A stretch of DNA of 16,318 bases from Candidatus Izemoplasma sp. (GCA_007116205.1 SKIY01000133.1:1-16318), one strand, 5' to 3'; shown: positions 1-7,987, counted from the stretch's first letter. The notes: generated by a model from the sequence alone, not told the origin. Numbers and translations are program-made.

Positions 1-1
1 A

Positions 2-1231
2 GGGTTACAAGCCGTAGATTATGTGTATTATGAACCTGAAGAAATTGTCACGTTTGACTTTGGACATTATAGTTTAGAAATATTTATTGAAGACGATATG
101 TATTTGGTGCCATTCCACTTAGCAAATTTATTTTTCTCAGGAAGCATGTACGACGTCTATTATAACGGGGATGCTCTTTACGGGTTTGACACGTATCAAC
201 GCGGTGATGCTGATGTTCATGAAAAATTACATGATAGCTCACGTGCTGGAGAGTCTATTGCAGAACATAAGCTCCTTGAAACATACAATTATCTTGTGTT
301 TACGATGGATCATTATTACGGATTAAGAAGTGATTATGGTATTGATGATTTTTATGAGTATATAAATATCGAATCAATTACCGCACAAGGTATTAATCAT
401 TTTAGTAACACCTATGGTTTCGTGATGGGATTAGATGATTTACATACATCATTTGCCTTATCTGGATTTTATAACCCAGGGTACTCACCAACATTAACTA
501 GAGATGTATTAGGACCGCGCCGAACACAGTATTATGATGTGCGCCAAGGCATTAACAGCGGCGATTCATACAGTTTATTAGGACAATATTTTGATGGTGA
601 TTGGGACCAATATGATGCTCGCGAACCAATGCATCTTGAGTATTATGAAAATGAAACGATTGCACGTATTCGTTTCTATGGATTTGATACAGATACACCA
701 GATTTATTTAAAGAAGCATTAGATGAAATTGCAGCTAAAGGTACCGTTACTGATGTTATTGTCGATTTATCAATGAATACTGGTGGTATTGTTGGAACAA
801 TGTGGCAAACACTTGGGTATTTAACAGATGCACAAATAGCATCACATAATATCAATCAAGGTGATGGCTCTAGTTCAACGTACTGGTATGAAACTGAAAT
901 GGAAGCCTATGACTTTGAATGGTATGTGATGACATCACAAATGACATATAGTGCTGCGAACATGTTCGCACAGCACGTTAAAGAGCTTGGTGCAGCTACA
1001 CTTATCGGACAACGTTCACAAGGTGGTGCCGCTTCAATTACAACGAATATTTTACCAACCGGGTTAATCATTATGATGAGTTCAAACAACGTTTCTGCGA
1101 ACGAAAATCATGAAAGTATTGAACTTGGTATCGAAGTTGATTACCCACTAGCAAACAATCGTTTCAATAGTGAAACCCATATTGTTGCATTGATTGAACA
1201 AATTAAAGCTGATAAAGCAGAAACTGAGTAA
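2..1231 (+). CDS. S41 family (tail-specific type) serine peptidase, C-terminal part
   Basis: The reading frame is open at the left edge (codons from position 2), so the signal peptide or membrane anchor and the true start are missing; the GTG at 23 is only an internal codon. The C-terminal half has the peptidase S41 core: a beta-strand motif VIVDLSMNTGG (about 762-786), a nucleophile region TYSAANMFA with the likely catalytic Ser at codon 950-952, and GQRSQGGAAS after it. The Lys of classical CtpA (Ser-Lys dyad) is not seen; the GG-containing form resembles the S41 lipoprotein-type peptidases common in Bacillota. The N-terminal 230 residues are an aromatic-rich domain with no recognised PDZ. 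It probably acts outside the cell on surface or misfolded proteins (inferred). A hairpin terminator follows the stop directly. Confidence 0.85.
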   Translation, partial: GLQAVDYVYYEPEEIVTFDFGHYSLEIFIEDDMYLVPFHLANLFFSGSMYDVYYNGDALYGFDTYQRGDADVHEKLHDSSRAGESIAEHKLLETYNYLVFTMDHYYGLRSDYGIDDFYEYINIESITAQGINHFSNTYGFVMGLDDLHTSFALSGFYNPGYSPTLTRDVLGPRRTQYYDVRQGINSGDSYSLLGQYFDGDWDQYDAREPMHLEYYENETIARIRFYGFDTDTPDLFKEALDEIAAKGTVTDVIVDLSMNTGGIVGTMWQTLGYLTDAQIASHNINQGDGSSSTYWYETEMEAYDFEWYVMTSQMTYSAANMFAQHVKELGAATLIGQRSQGGAASITTNILPTGLIIMMSSNNVSANENHESIELGIEVDYPLANNRFNSETHIVALIEQIKADKAETE

Positions 1232-1236
1232 ATTTC

Positions 1237-1273
1237 AAAAAAAATTGTCTTCCGTTTGGAAGACAATTTTTTT
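1237..1273. terminator. Bidirectional intrinsic terminator between convergent genes
   Basis: An A-run plus ATTGTCTTCC pairs with GGAAGACAAT plus a T-run around a GTTT loop, giving a near-perfect stem with A/T tails on both sides. It ends the S41 peptidase (+) and the InlB-repeat lipoprotein (-). The minus-strand gene's stop codon (1272-1274) lies at its right edge. Confidence 0.9.
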
Positions 1274-2078
1274 ATTCACAAAGGGTAGTAGGTATCGTTA
1301 ATGAAGTGCTATTAACATTATCAATTCTAATTTCATGTCGATGTCTAACTTCATTTGCGATAAAGGTAATCACAATTTCTAGTGCGTCCTCATGGACAGT
1401 TATTTTATAAGATTCAAATGCACCTTGGGCACTAACATAGTTTCTAAATGTAGTGTAATAATCCTCTTTTAAGGTTAAAACATTATCATCAAAATTAAAC
1501 CAACTTGGTTCAACTTGGGTTGGAATCATTGCCCGACGAGATGATTGCACGGCAAACATGTTCCAAGCGCTTTGATCCGTTTCGACAATATCAAAACAAT
1601 CATTACCTAAATCGCGTTCATACCAGGTGAATTCTTCATTTGACTGTTGCATATAAATTTCTGCACTGTCATCGCCAAAATCAAACTGAGTATATAACAT
1701 ATTTGAAGTGCGTTTAAAGACGCGTGTTTCTTTATGCGCATTGCCTTGATAAATTTCAATTGTATCCGTATAATTTTGCCCGGTGTGGACAGTATTAATC
1801 CATGCGTTCAATGCATCCATTAATCCATCTAAACGGTATATAGCCCGAATTGTTAAGTCTTCGCGAACCACATGTACGCTGTGACTCCACCCGATAAACG
1901 TATACCCATCTCTGGTTGGAACCGCTGGGGCTGTTGCGTGTTCACCATCTTCAACCTTCTCAGTTTTAAGTTCGTTTCCCGCATGATCGATAAAGGTTAC
2001 AGTATGTAGATCATCACCGCAGGCTAGAAGTGTTAAACTCGTTAATAAAAGTATCATTAATGTCATTAGTTTTTTCAT
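1272..2078 (-). CDS. Lipoprotein with one InlB B-repeat
   Basis: 268 residues. The N-terminus is a lipoprotein signal peptide: MKK, a hydrophobic stretch, then lipobox LLAC with the lipidated Cys at residue 20. Residues about 25-82 form one Listeria-Bacteroides (InlB B) repeat: a TVTFIDHAGN strand, a PTRDGYTFIGW core and a closing L-T-I-R-A-I-Y strand. The remaining 185 residues are a soluble domain that I do not recognise; it is rich in aromatic and acidic residues and ends in beta-like segments. An AAAGGGTG site about 8 bases upstream supports this ATG. The protein should sit on the outer face of the membrane; its function is unknown. The same repeat type occurs six times in the nearby subtilase, so these proteins may share a binding surface (inferred). 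Confidence 0.85.
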   Translation of the reverse strand: MKKLMTLMILLLTSLTLLACGDDLHTVTFIDHAGNELKTEKVEDGEHATAPAVPTRDGYTFIGWSHSVHVVREDLTIRAIYRLDGLMDALNAWINTVHTGQNYTDTIEIYQGNAHKETRVFKRTSNMLYTQFDFGDDSAEIYMQQSNEEFTWYERDLGNDCFDIVETDQSAWNMFAVQSSRRAMIPTQVEPSWFNFDDNVLTLKEDYYTTFRNYVSAQGAFESYKITVHEDALEIVITFIANEVRHRHEIRIDNVNSTSLTIPTTLCE

Positions 2079-2110
2079 TAAGTATCACCCTTTCTTGTTT
2101 CATTAAAACT

Positions 2111-2140
2111 ATTGTATCATAAATGTTGTTAAACTAAAGT
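2111..2140 (-). promoter_or_regulatory. Promoter of the InlB-repeat lipoprotein
   Basis: On the minus strand an extended -10, TGATACAAT (2111-2119), lies about 30 bases upstream of the start codon. The -35 is weak (TTTAGT-like at 2133-2138), as often seen with extended -10 promoters. Confidence 0.5.
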
Positions 2141-2161
2141 GGCTTACAGAAATTTTATACT

Positions 2162-2192
2162 AAAAAACAGTAACTATTCGTCACTGTTTTTT
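2162..2192 (-). terminator. Terminator of the subtilase/Ig-lipoprotein unit
   Basis: AAAAAACAGT (2162-2171) and ACTGTTTTTT (2183-2192) form a 10-bp stem around an 11-base loop that contains the TAG stop of the Ig-like lipoprotein. Its T-run suits minus-strand transcription, and there is no plus-strand gene here needing it. Confidence 0.8.
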
Positions 2193-2710
2193 GGTAAAAC
2201 ATTCACATACCGAATTTTTGTTGCGATGTTTCCACTTTCATCTTCAGCACGATAAGTAATAATATACTCCCCAGCAACATCTGTATTAACAGATCCTTGT
2301 ACCGTCAAGTGAATATTTTCTTTACTATTGTCGGTGACACTAACGCCACTGTCTTCCCAAGTGTCTCCCACATAGATAGTGTCGATACCTGGGTTCAAGG
2401 TGATTTGTGGAGCCTCTTCATCAACCACATCAACCATTCTTGTTGCTTGAATAACAGTATTGCGATAGCTGGCTTGATAGACAATTTTATACGTGCCAAC
2501 TTTGGTAATATCGATAGTATTTTCAATTATTGTCACACGCCGGTCGTTTCCTTCTATAGTTGCAGTTGCACCTGCATCGTTAAAAGTTGAGTTGACTTGT
2601 ACCGTATCAACACCAGGGTTTATATGGATTTCAAAGGTATCAATGTCGTAATCAGTACAAGCGGTTAAGGTAAACATAACCATCAACACTAATAGTAAAC
2701 TACGCCACAT
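2174..2710 (-). CDS. Lipoprotein with two bacterial Ig-like (DUF5011-type) domains
   Basis: 178 residues from the chosen ATG at 2708-2710. GAGAGG stands 9 bases upstream of it, and the protein then begins with a clean lipoprotein signal (MWRSLLLVLMVMFTLTAC, Cys18). The ATGs at 2714-2719 are almost on the Shine-Dalgarno and less likely; the frame is open as far as 2800 but that extension has no signal character. After the Cys come two tandem beta-sandwich repeats of about 72 residues (about 26-97 and 98-172). Each has a G-x-D-T-I/V opening, a D-A/S-G core and a G-x-Y-x-I-x-Y closing strand typical of DUF5011/HYR-like domains. The gene overlaps the end of the subtilase gene by 11 bases, so translation is probably coupled. 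It may act as a membrane-tethered adhesion or docking partner of the subtilase (inferred). Confidence 0.8.
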   Translation of the reverse strand: MWRSLLLVLMVMFTLTACTDYDIDTFEIHINPGVDTVQVNSTFNDAGATATIEGNDRRVTIIENTIDITKVGTYKIVYQASYRNTVIQATRMVDVVDEEAPQITLNPGIDTIYVGDTWEDSGVSVTDNSKENIHLTVQGSVNTDVAGEYIITYRAEDESGNIATKIRYVNVLPKNSDE

Positions 2711-5561
2711 AACCATCATCCTCTCGCTTAATAACAGGTCCGATATAACGCATTTCGGAAGTTTGATGAGGTAGCACGTGAACAATACGCGTCCGCTCAA
2801 CTGTTATGTCTTGGTAGTTAACTCGATAATAAATCGTATATCTTCCAGGGGTTGAAACATCAACTTCTCCAATAATTTCAAGCGTACCTTTACTAACGGT
2901 AGCACCAGCTTCAACATACTGTCCATCTTGCCAAATGGTTGCAATCCCTGGGTTGAGTGTAATTTCAGGCATTTCGTTATCAAGCACATGAACAATACGC
3001 GTAAGCGTATAATACACAGTCCCATTATAAAGCACATCATACGTAATAACATATCGTCCAGGAACATTAACATCGACAGCCCCACGAACCTGATACGCTA
3101 GTGCTTCATTGTGTTTAATGATCCCAACGTCTGTCCAGTCCTCACCAATATTTATGGTGTCCTTAGCGCGATTCAACGCAACCACATCAGGATTAAACGT
3201 TTTTTTGTAATTAGGCGATAACACCATATCCTCACCAACTTGGTCAAAATTGTGATCCCAACCAAGAAAGTCATAAGTAAACATATTGTTTTCAGGATGA
3301 ACCAACGCTTCAGGCACGATTGCTGCGTCGCCACCTAAAACCGTTTGCTCATCAATAATAGCACCACTATAATCTTTGAAAATAACACTGTAAGTGTGTT
3401 GGTAGGTTTTAGCATACAACACAGTGTTTTCTTCAATTGGTTGATTGGTGTATGGCGTGCTAAATGTATCATCTAAATACCATCCAAGAAAATCATGTCC
3501 AATAATTTCAAGATCAAGTGCGGTTGCACTTTCACCAACTTCAATGCGTTCAAATGATATTAAGTCCTCATTAAAGTAGTATGAGACATTATAAAGTGTT
3601 TCAGCAAATCGCGCATAAAGTGTTGTATCTTGCGTTATAACTGTATTTTGATATCGAATCGTAAGGGCTTCATCGATGTACCAGCCCATAAATGTATGAT
3701 TTTCTTTCTCTGGCGTTTCGAACTCAGGCACGGTTCCAAATGGAACTTCATGGGTTGCAATAAGCGTATCATCAATACGTAAATCAACTAAATATATCTC
3801 TGGTTCAAATCGTAAATAAAGTTCTAAATCATCAGTGATTACGTTATCATCAAAAGGCTCTGTAAAATCTTCATCTAGATAAAACCCTTCAAACTGATAT
3901 CCCGTTTTATCTTCTGGAATAATATCAAAATAGTCACCAGATTCTATCGTATAAACTTCGTAAACTTCATCTTCAAACAATAAAGTAACTGTATAGTAAA
4001 CAACAGGTTCAAAATAGCCATATAAATTTAAGTCCTCATAAACAGGACCGGCTTCATAACGCGTTTCAAATGTTTCATCGATATACCATCCAAAGAAAGT
4101 ATGATTATCTTTTTCAGGCAACGCAGCTTCAAAAACTTCGCCATAATCAACATAAATGGTTTCAATGGATTCATTGGTAATACTCAGAAAAACCGTTAAT
4201 ACTGCAGGTTCATACCGAGGATATACTGTTAAATCTTCATAGATAGGTAAGTCTTGATCAAAGACGGTTGTGAATGATGTATCTAAGTACCAATCAATAA
4301 ATACTAAATCTTCATAGACCGGAGCATCTGGAACAGTTGAAAGTGCTCCATCTTCGATAAACTGGGTTTCGAGTATCGTATCTGTATTGGTTTTAAAATC
4401 AACGCGGTTTAAGTTTGGCGTAATCGCATCAAAGGCATTTGCAATTCCTGCACCATGAAAATCACTGATTGGATTAAACTGACTGTTTAAAAGTCGGAAA
4501 ACGCCTTCATCATAATCTATATGCGCATCTGAACTTAGAATTAAAGCTAAAACAGCACTAATGTAAGGGGCCGCAAATGAGGTTCCATTTGCATAGCTAT
4601 ATGTACTAGACAGACTCGTTGTTAAAATATCACTACCAGGAGCTGCAATCGTAATAGTCTCACCATAGTTTGAAAAATATGAGCGCGTTTGATTACTATT
4701 GACACTTCCAACTGAAATAACATTACTATATCCAGCAGGATAAAAAACATCATCATTATTATCATTACCAGCTGCAGCAACGACGTAGACACCTTGATTA
4801 ACTGCATAATCTATTGCGGTTTCCATTAACTGATTGGTGTGGTAACCACCCAAAGATAAATTAATGATATCTGCGCCGTTTTCAACGGCATAATAAATGC
4901 CATCGATAATTGCACTATCTCTATAAACATCGGCATCCTCATTATTTGCTTTAATAATAAGCATTTCAACAGTTGGTGCAGCGCCTGCAATACCAACTGA
5001 ATTATCCTTTTCTGCACCTATAACCCCAGCAACCAATGTACCATGGCCATGGTCATCAATCACATGATGCAACCCAATCTCATCGGTCACGGCATTATAA
5101 GATGCGTCAGAGAGATTATGCTGAAATTCTTCATGATAGATGTCGATACCAGTATCAATAATCGCAACCGTAATAAGTGCGTCGCCTGTGGTAATATCCC
5201 AAGCATCAAAAATGCCAAGCATCGCTAATGCATATTGTTCATTAATATAGTAGTCATTCGTTTGTCTTTGCGGTCTTCCTACCATCGTTGAAGTAGAAGT
5301 ATTATTGAACACAAAACCTGCTTCTATAAGTTTATGTATATTTGCATCATCATTAATGGTGTAGGTCGCAATGCCAAAACGGCTCAAGTTTACAAACTCA
5401 ATATCATATAATTTATCCAAATGTTGTGCTTCTTCAAGATTTTGAACAGAAATAATTACTTCATTAGGATAAGATTCAAAGGTGTTTTCGTCATGCGAAA
5501 AAGATGCTGAAAACAGCATAATTAGCAGTGTAAAAAGCGTTAAAACGATGACTTTTCGCAT
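2700..5561 (-). CDS. Secreted S8 subtilase with six InlB B-repeats and two Ig-like domains
   Basis: 953 residues from the ATG at 5559-5561, chosen because GAGGGG lies 5 bases upstream; the ATG 15 bases earlier (5576) has no such site. In order: type I signal peptide (about 1-23), an I9-like propeptide (about 30-85), and a complete peptidase S8 domain (about 105-380) with catalytic D136 (DTGID), H173 (GHGT) and S328 (GTSFAAP) and oxyanion N266 (AAGND). Six degenerate InlB B-repeats follow (about 386-787), then two Ig-like DUF5011-type domains of 70 residues (about 795-930). The triad is intact, so an active extracellular protease is expected. No LPXTG, S-layer or C-terminal membrane anchor is seen; it may be released or held by its repeats. 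The 3' end overlaps the Ig-like lipoprotein gene. Its substrates are unknown. Confidence 0.93.
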   Translation of the reverse strand: MRKVIVLTLFTLLIMLFSASFSHDENTFESYPNEVIISVQNLEEAQHLDKLYDIEFVNLSRFGIATYTINDDANIHKLIEAGFVFNNTSTSTMVGRPQRQTNDYYINEQYALAMLGIFDAWDITTGDALITVAIIDTGIDIYHEEFQHNLSDASYNAVTDEIGLHHVIDDHGHGTLVAGVIGAEKDNSVGIAGAAPTVEMLIIKANNEDADVYRDSAIIDGIYYAVENGADIINLSLGGYHTNQLMETAIDYAVNQGVYVVAAAGNDNNDDVFYPAGYSNVISVGSVNSNQTRSYFSNYGETITIAAPGSDILTTSLSSTYSYANGTSFAAPYISAVLALILSSDAHIDYDEGVFRLLNSQFNPISDFHGAGIANAFDAITPNLNRVDFKTNTDTILETQFIEDGALSTVPDAPVYEDLVFIDWYLDTSFTTVFDQDLPIYEDLTVYPRYEPAVLTVFLSITNESIETIYVDYGEVFEAALPEKDNHTFFGWYIDETFETRYEAGPVYEDLNLYGYFEPVVYYTVTLLFEDEVYEVYTIESGDYFDIIPEDKTGYQFEGFYLDEDFTEPFDDNVITDDLELYLRFEPEIYLVDLRIDDTLIATHEVPFGTVPEFETPEKENHTFMGWYIDEALTIRYQNTVITQDTTLYARFAETLYNVSYYFNEDLISFERIEVGESATALDLEIIGHDFLGWYLDDTFSTPYTNQPIEENTVLYAKTYQHTYSVIFKDYSGAIIDEQTVLGGDAAIVPEALVHPENNMFTYDFLGWDHNFDQVGEDMVLSPNYKKTFNPDVVALNRAKDTINIGEDWTDVGIIKHNEALAYQVRGAVDVNVPGRYVITYDVLYNGTVYYTLTRIVHVLDNEMPEITLNPGIATIWQDGQYVEAGATVSKGTLEIIGEVDVSTPGRYTIYYRVNYQDITVERTRIVHVLPHQTSEMRYIGPVIKREDDGYVA
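2773..3002 (-). repeat. Direct DNA repeat marking duplicated Ig-like domains
   Basis: The 20-base segments at 2773-2792 and 2983-3002 differ at a single base and lie exactly 210 bases (70 codons) apart. Both encode the closing strand TRIVHVL of the two C-terminal Ig-like domains of the subtilase, showing that these domains arose by tandem duplication. The rest of the two units has diverged. Confidence 0.75.
3201..4406 (-). repeat. Six tandem InlB B-repeat units within the subtilase gene
   Basis: At protein level six units of about 65-70 residues follow each other. Each has an opening V-x-F/Y strand, an E/D-G-x turn, an F-x-G-W/F-Y-x-D core and a closing L-Y-x-x-F/Y strand. Examples of the core are FFGWYIDETF, FMGWYIDEAL and FLGWYLDDTF. 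Units 2 and 4 share the ENHTF/DNHTF-GWYIDE segment and look most closely related; the last unit is longest and most divergent. Confidence 0.85.
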
Positions 5562-5641
5562 CTGAACCCCTCGCATTCTTGCATCTTATATATAGTATAC
5601 AAAATAAAGCGCTATTTTATTGGGTTTAATTTGTTAAATAT

Positions 5642-5670
5642 ATTATAACGCATTATGTAAAAATTGTCAT
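5642..5670 (-). promoter_or_regulatory. Promoter of the subtilase/Ig-lipoprotein unit
   Basis: Reading the minus strand, ATGACA (5665-5670), a 17-base spacer and TATAAT (5642-5647) make a near-consensus sigma-A promoter. It implies an untranslated leader of about 70 bases before the start codon at 5561. Confidence 0.8.
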
Positions 5671-5680
5671 ACGATTCGTA
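5670..5680. promoter_or_regulatory. Palindrome between divergent -35 boxes (possible operator)
   Basis: TACGATTCGTA is an 11-base palindrome with a central T. It lies in the short gap between the subtilase -35 (5665-5670) and the MscS -35 (5687-5692). Its position would allow a bound protein to affect both promoters, but the palindrome is short and could be chance. Confidence 0.3.
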
Positions 5681-5686
5681 ACGTCT

Positions 5687-5715
5687 TTGACAAAGTGCGC
5701 TTACCATGGTTTAAT
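5687..5715 (+). promoter_or_regulatory. Promoter of the first MscS gene
   Basis: A consensus TTGACA (5687-5692), a 17-base spacer and TTTAAT (5710-5715) preceded by TG (extended -10). The start codon is 29 bases downstream of the -10. This is the best promoter in the window. Confidence 0.85.
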
Positions 5716-5743
5716 GATAATAGATTAGAAAGGATGGAGAGTT

Positions 5744-6598
5744 ATGGAGGCGTTTAAAACGTATTTAATTGATGTGTTTGCGTCGTATTTTAATTTAGCA
5801 GACCCAGTTGCAGAACTGTTAGTGGTCCTTACTACGATTATCGCGTTAATATTTATAGGGATTGTTGTGTATGTAATTATTAGAAATTCGATCCACCGAT
5901 ATTTTATCAAGCGCAAAGGGGATGCTCGCGGTAAAACATTAGCCAATTTAATAAGTAGTACATTGAAAGTATTTATTATATTTATCGTCACACTGGCTAT
6001 TATTGCAGAACTTGGCTTTGCGATAACCCCAATTTTAGCTGCGGCTGGGATTTTAGGGCTCGCAATTGGATTTGGCTCGCAGCATTTAGTGAGTGATATG
6101 GTTGCTGGTTTTTTCCTTATTGTCGATAGCGCTTATAATCTCAATGAAACGATTGAAGTCGACGGCTTTAAAGGTAAGGTTGTTGCGATGAACTTACGCA
6201 TTACTCGAATTGAAAATTGGATGGGGTCTGTTTTAATCATTAATAATGGAAGCATTAAAAAGTTAATTAACTGGTCTAGAAATAATACAACAGCGGTGGT
6301 TGACTTTGGTGTTGCTTATGAGACGGATTTATCACAAATTAGTAGTATTATGCCAGCATTTTTAGAGAAGCTACAAACAACTTATGAAGATATTGTTGAA
6401 CTTCCTAATTTTTTAGGGGTTACTGATTTAGCGGATTCCAGCATCAATTTACGGATTGTAGCGAAGACTAAAACTGGTAATCACTTTGCGATTGAACGTA
6501 AAATACGACAAGAATTAGTTGCATTACTCAATGAACACAATATCGAGATTCCATTTCCACAAATTGTGGTATCAAAAAAGGCATCGTCAGCATTATAA
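5744..6598 (+). CDS. MscS-family small-conductance mechanosensitive channel (short form)
   Basis: 284 residues; GGAG about 5 bases before the ATG. Membrane segments: about 24-47, 74-90, and the pore-lining helix about 94-128, whose small-residue packing (ILAAAGILGLAIGFGSQ) is typical of MscS TM3. The beta domain follows (EVDGFKGKVVAMNLR, then IINNGSIKKLINWSRN), then the alpha/beta vestibule ending in NIEIPFPQIVV, the conserved MscS C-terminal signature. The size matches E. coli MscS (286). The channel should open under membrane tension and release solutes on osmotic downshock. It is monocistronic, with its own strong promoter and terminator. A longer paralog lies at 8449-9492. Confidence 0.95.
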   Translation: MEAFKTYLIDVFASYFNLADPVAELLVVLTTIIALIFIGIVVYVIIRNSIHRYFIKRKGDARGKTLANLISSTLKVFIIFIVTLAIIAELGFAITPILAAAGILGLAIGFGSQHLVSDMVAGFFLIVDSAYNLNETIEVDGFKGKVVAMNLRITRIENWMGSVLIINNGSIKKLINWSRNNTTAVVDFGVAYETDLSQISSIMPAFLEKLQTTYEDIVELPNFLGVTDLADSSINLRIVAKTKTGNHFAIERKIRQELVALLNEHNIEIPFPQIVVSKKASSAL

Positions 6599-6623
6599 AC
6601 TGCAGCAATTGCTGCAGTTTTTA
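6598..6623 (+). terminator. Terminator after the first MscS gene
   Basis: A perfect 22-base palindrome, AACTGCAGCA/TTGCTGCAGTT split at AATT (6598-6619), is followed by T residues. It begins on the last base of the TAA stop. Confidence 0.9.
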
Positions 6624-6648
6624 TTATCGAAGTTATCTGGAAATTTAA

Positions 6649-6676
6649 TTGTATTTTTTGTCCGATAAGCTATAAT
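6649..6676 (+). promoter_or_regulatory. Promoter of the L-cysteine desulfidase gene
   Basis: TTGTAT (6649-6654), a 16-base spacer and a perfect TATAAT (6671-6676), about 30 bases before the start codon. Confidence 0.7.
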
Positions 6677-6706
6677 TATAACGAGAGCATAAAGGATGTG
6701 GTTGTA

Positions 6707-7987
6707 ATGCATGCACACGATAAACTATACAAAACATATATTGAAATACTAAAAAGCGAGTTGCTCACTGCAACAGGCTGTACAGAGCCGAGCACGATTG
6801 CACTAGCCGCTGCTAAGGTGCGCGATGTATTAGAGGGGTTACCTGAACGTATTGAGGTATCTGTGAGCGAACCGATTTTAAAGAATGCTAAAAGCGTTGT
6901 TGTACCAAACACCAATAACCTAAAAGGTATTCGCGCAGCAACAGCGGCGGGCATTATTATTGGCGATGCCACTAAAGAACTTGATGTGTTGTCGGAAGTT
7001 AGTGAGACTTCTAATCAAGATATCCTGCGCTACCTTAATGCCACACCGATACAGTTAAAGCCGATTGAATCTGAATATATATTTGATGTGGACATGGTTG
7101 CTTATAAAGGTAGTGATAATGCGCGCATTCGTATTATAAACTCACATACTAATGTAGTGTTGATTGAGAAAAATAACGCGGTGTTGTTTAGAAAAGATTA
7201 TATTGGTGATGTCATCGGGAATACACCAGATAAACAATTATTAACGGTGGAAGCCATTGTTCAGTTTGCGAATTGTGTTGAAATTGATGATGTGAAAAGT
7301 GTATTGGACCGTCAAATCACTAATAATTCTGCCATTGCAGCGGTGGGATTACTTAAAGATTATGGCGCAAATATTGGATCCGTGTTGATGAAAACCTATG
7401 GTAATGATATTAAAAATATCGCTAAAGCCAAAGCTGCAGCGGCATCGGATGCAAGAATGAGTGGTAGCGAACTGCCAGTCACCATTGTTTCTGGCAGTGG
7501 AAATCAAGGGTTAACCGCATCTATTCCTGTCATTGAATATGCACGTTTTTTGAAGGTGTCTGATGAAAAACTATATCGTGCTTTAGTGGTATCGAATTTA
7601 GTAAGTATTCATCAAAAAACGGGTGTAGGTCCGTTATCTGCTTATTGTGGGGCAGTATTTGCAGGGGCCGGCGCGGGTGCAGGCATTGCTTATTTACAAG
7701 ATGGTGGTTTTGAAGCAGTTGCACATACAATTGTAAATGCCTTAGCAATCATCTCAGGTATGATTTGTGATGGTGCTAAGCCTTCATGTGCCGCAAAAAT
7801 TGCTGCGAGTGTTGATGCTGGTATTTTAGGTTATATGATGTATCTTGAAAAACAGGAGTTTTTAGGTGGTGATGGCATCATTGCTAAAGGTGTTGAAAAT
7901 ACCATTGCCAATGTAAACCGCTTAGCACGTGATGGCATGAAAATAACAGATAAAGAGATTGTGAAAATAATGTCTCAAGATGAGTAA
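6707..7987 (+). CDS. cyuA: L-cysteine desulfidase / serine-dehydratase-alpha-like Fe-S enzyme (UPF0597, YhaM/CyuA family)
   Basis: 426 residues from the ATG at 6707. A GTG at 6698 in the same frame would add three residues but lies almost on the AAAGGA site. The family signature TATGCTEPSTIALAAA opens the protein (Cys25). Conserved glycine-rich stretches (SGSGNQGLTASIPV, FAGAGAGAGIAYL) and GMICDGAKPSC follow. Cys25, Cys314, Cys354 and Cys361 are at positions where this family holds its [4Fe-4S] cluster. Family members break L-cysteine into pyruvate, sulfide and ammonia in the cytoplasm, and serine dehydratase activity is also possible. Length and domain order are typical. No cysteine transporter or regulator is adjacent, so the physiological substrate cannot be read from context. 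The gene is monocistronic. Confidence 0.9.
   Translation: MHAHDKLYKTYIEILKSELLTATGCTEPSTIALAAAKVRDVLEGLPERIEVSVSEPILKNAKSVVVPNTNNLKGIRAATAAGIIIGDATKELDVLSEVSETSNQDILRYLNATPIQLKPIESEYIFDVDMVAYKGSDNARIRIINSHTNVVLIEKNNAVLFRKDYIGDVIGNTPDKQLLTVEAIVQFANCVEIDDVKSVLDRQITNNSAIAAVGLLKDYGANIGSVLMKTYGNDIKNIAKAKAAAASDARMSGSELPVTIVSGSGNQGLTASIPVIEYARFLKVSDEKLYRALVVSNLVSIHQKTGVGPLSAYCGAVFAGAGAGAGIAYLQDGGFEAVAHTIVNALAIISGMICDGAKPSCAAKIAASVDAGILGYMMYLEKQEFLGGDGIIAKGVENTIANVNRLARDGMKITDKEIVKIMSQDE

Noticed and set aside
2297..2590. Plus-strand frame opposite the Ig-like lipoprotein
   Set aside because: It lies wholly antisense to a gene with clear domain signatures; no promoter or Shine-Dalgarno was found for it.
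2804..3085. Long minus-strand frame within the subtilase gene, Met/Leu rich
   Set aside because: It is a frame shadow of the Ig-like repeats in the subtilase coding strand, without a ribosome-binding site. The same applies to the minus-strand frames at 4622-4807 and 4826-5017.
3201..4406. Periodic repeats that might suggest a CRISPR array
   Set aside because: The repeats are degenerate at DNA level, have a period of about 200 bases and translate into InlB B-repeats, so they are protein repeats.
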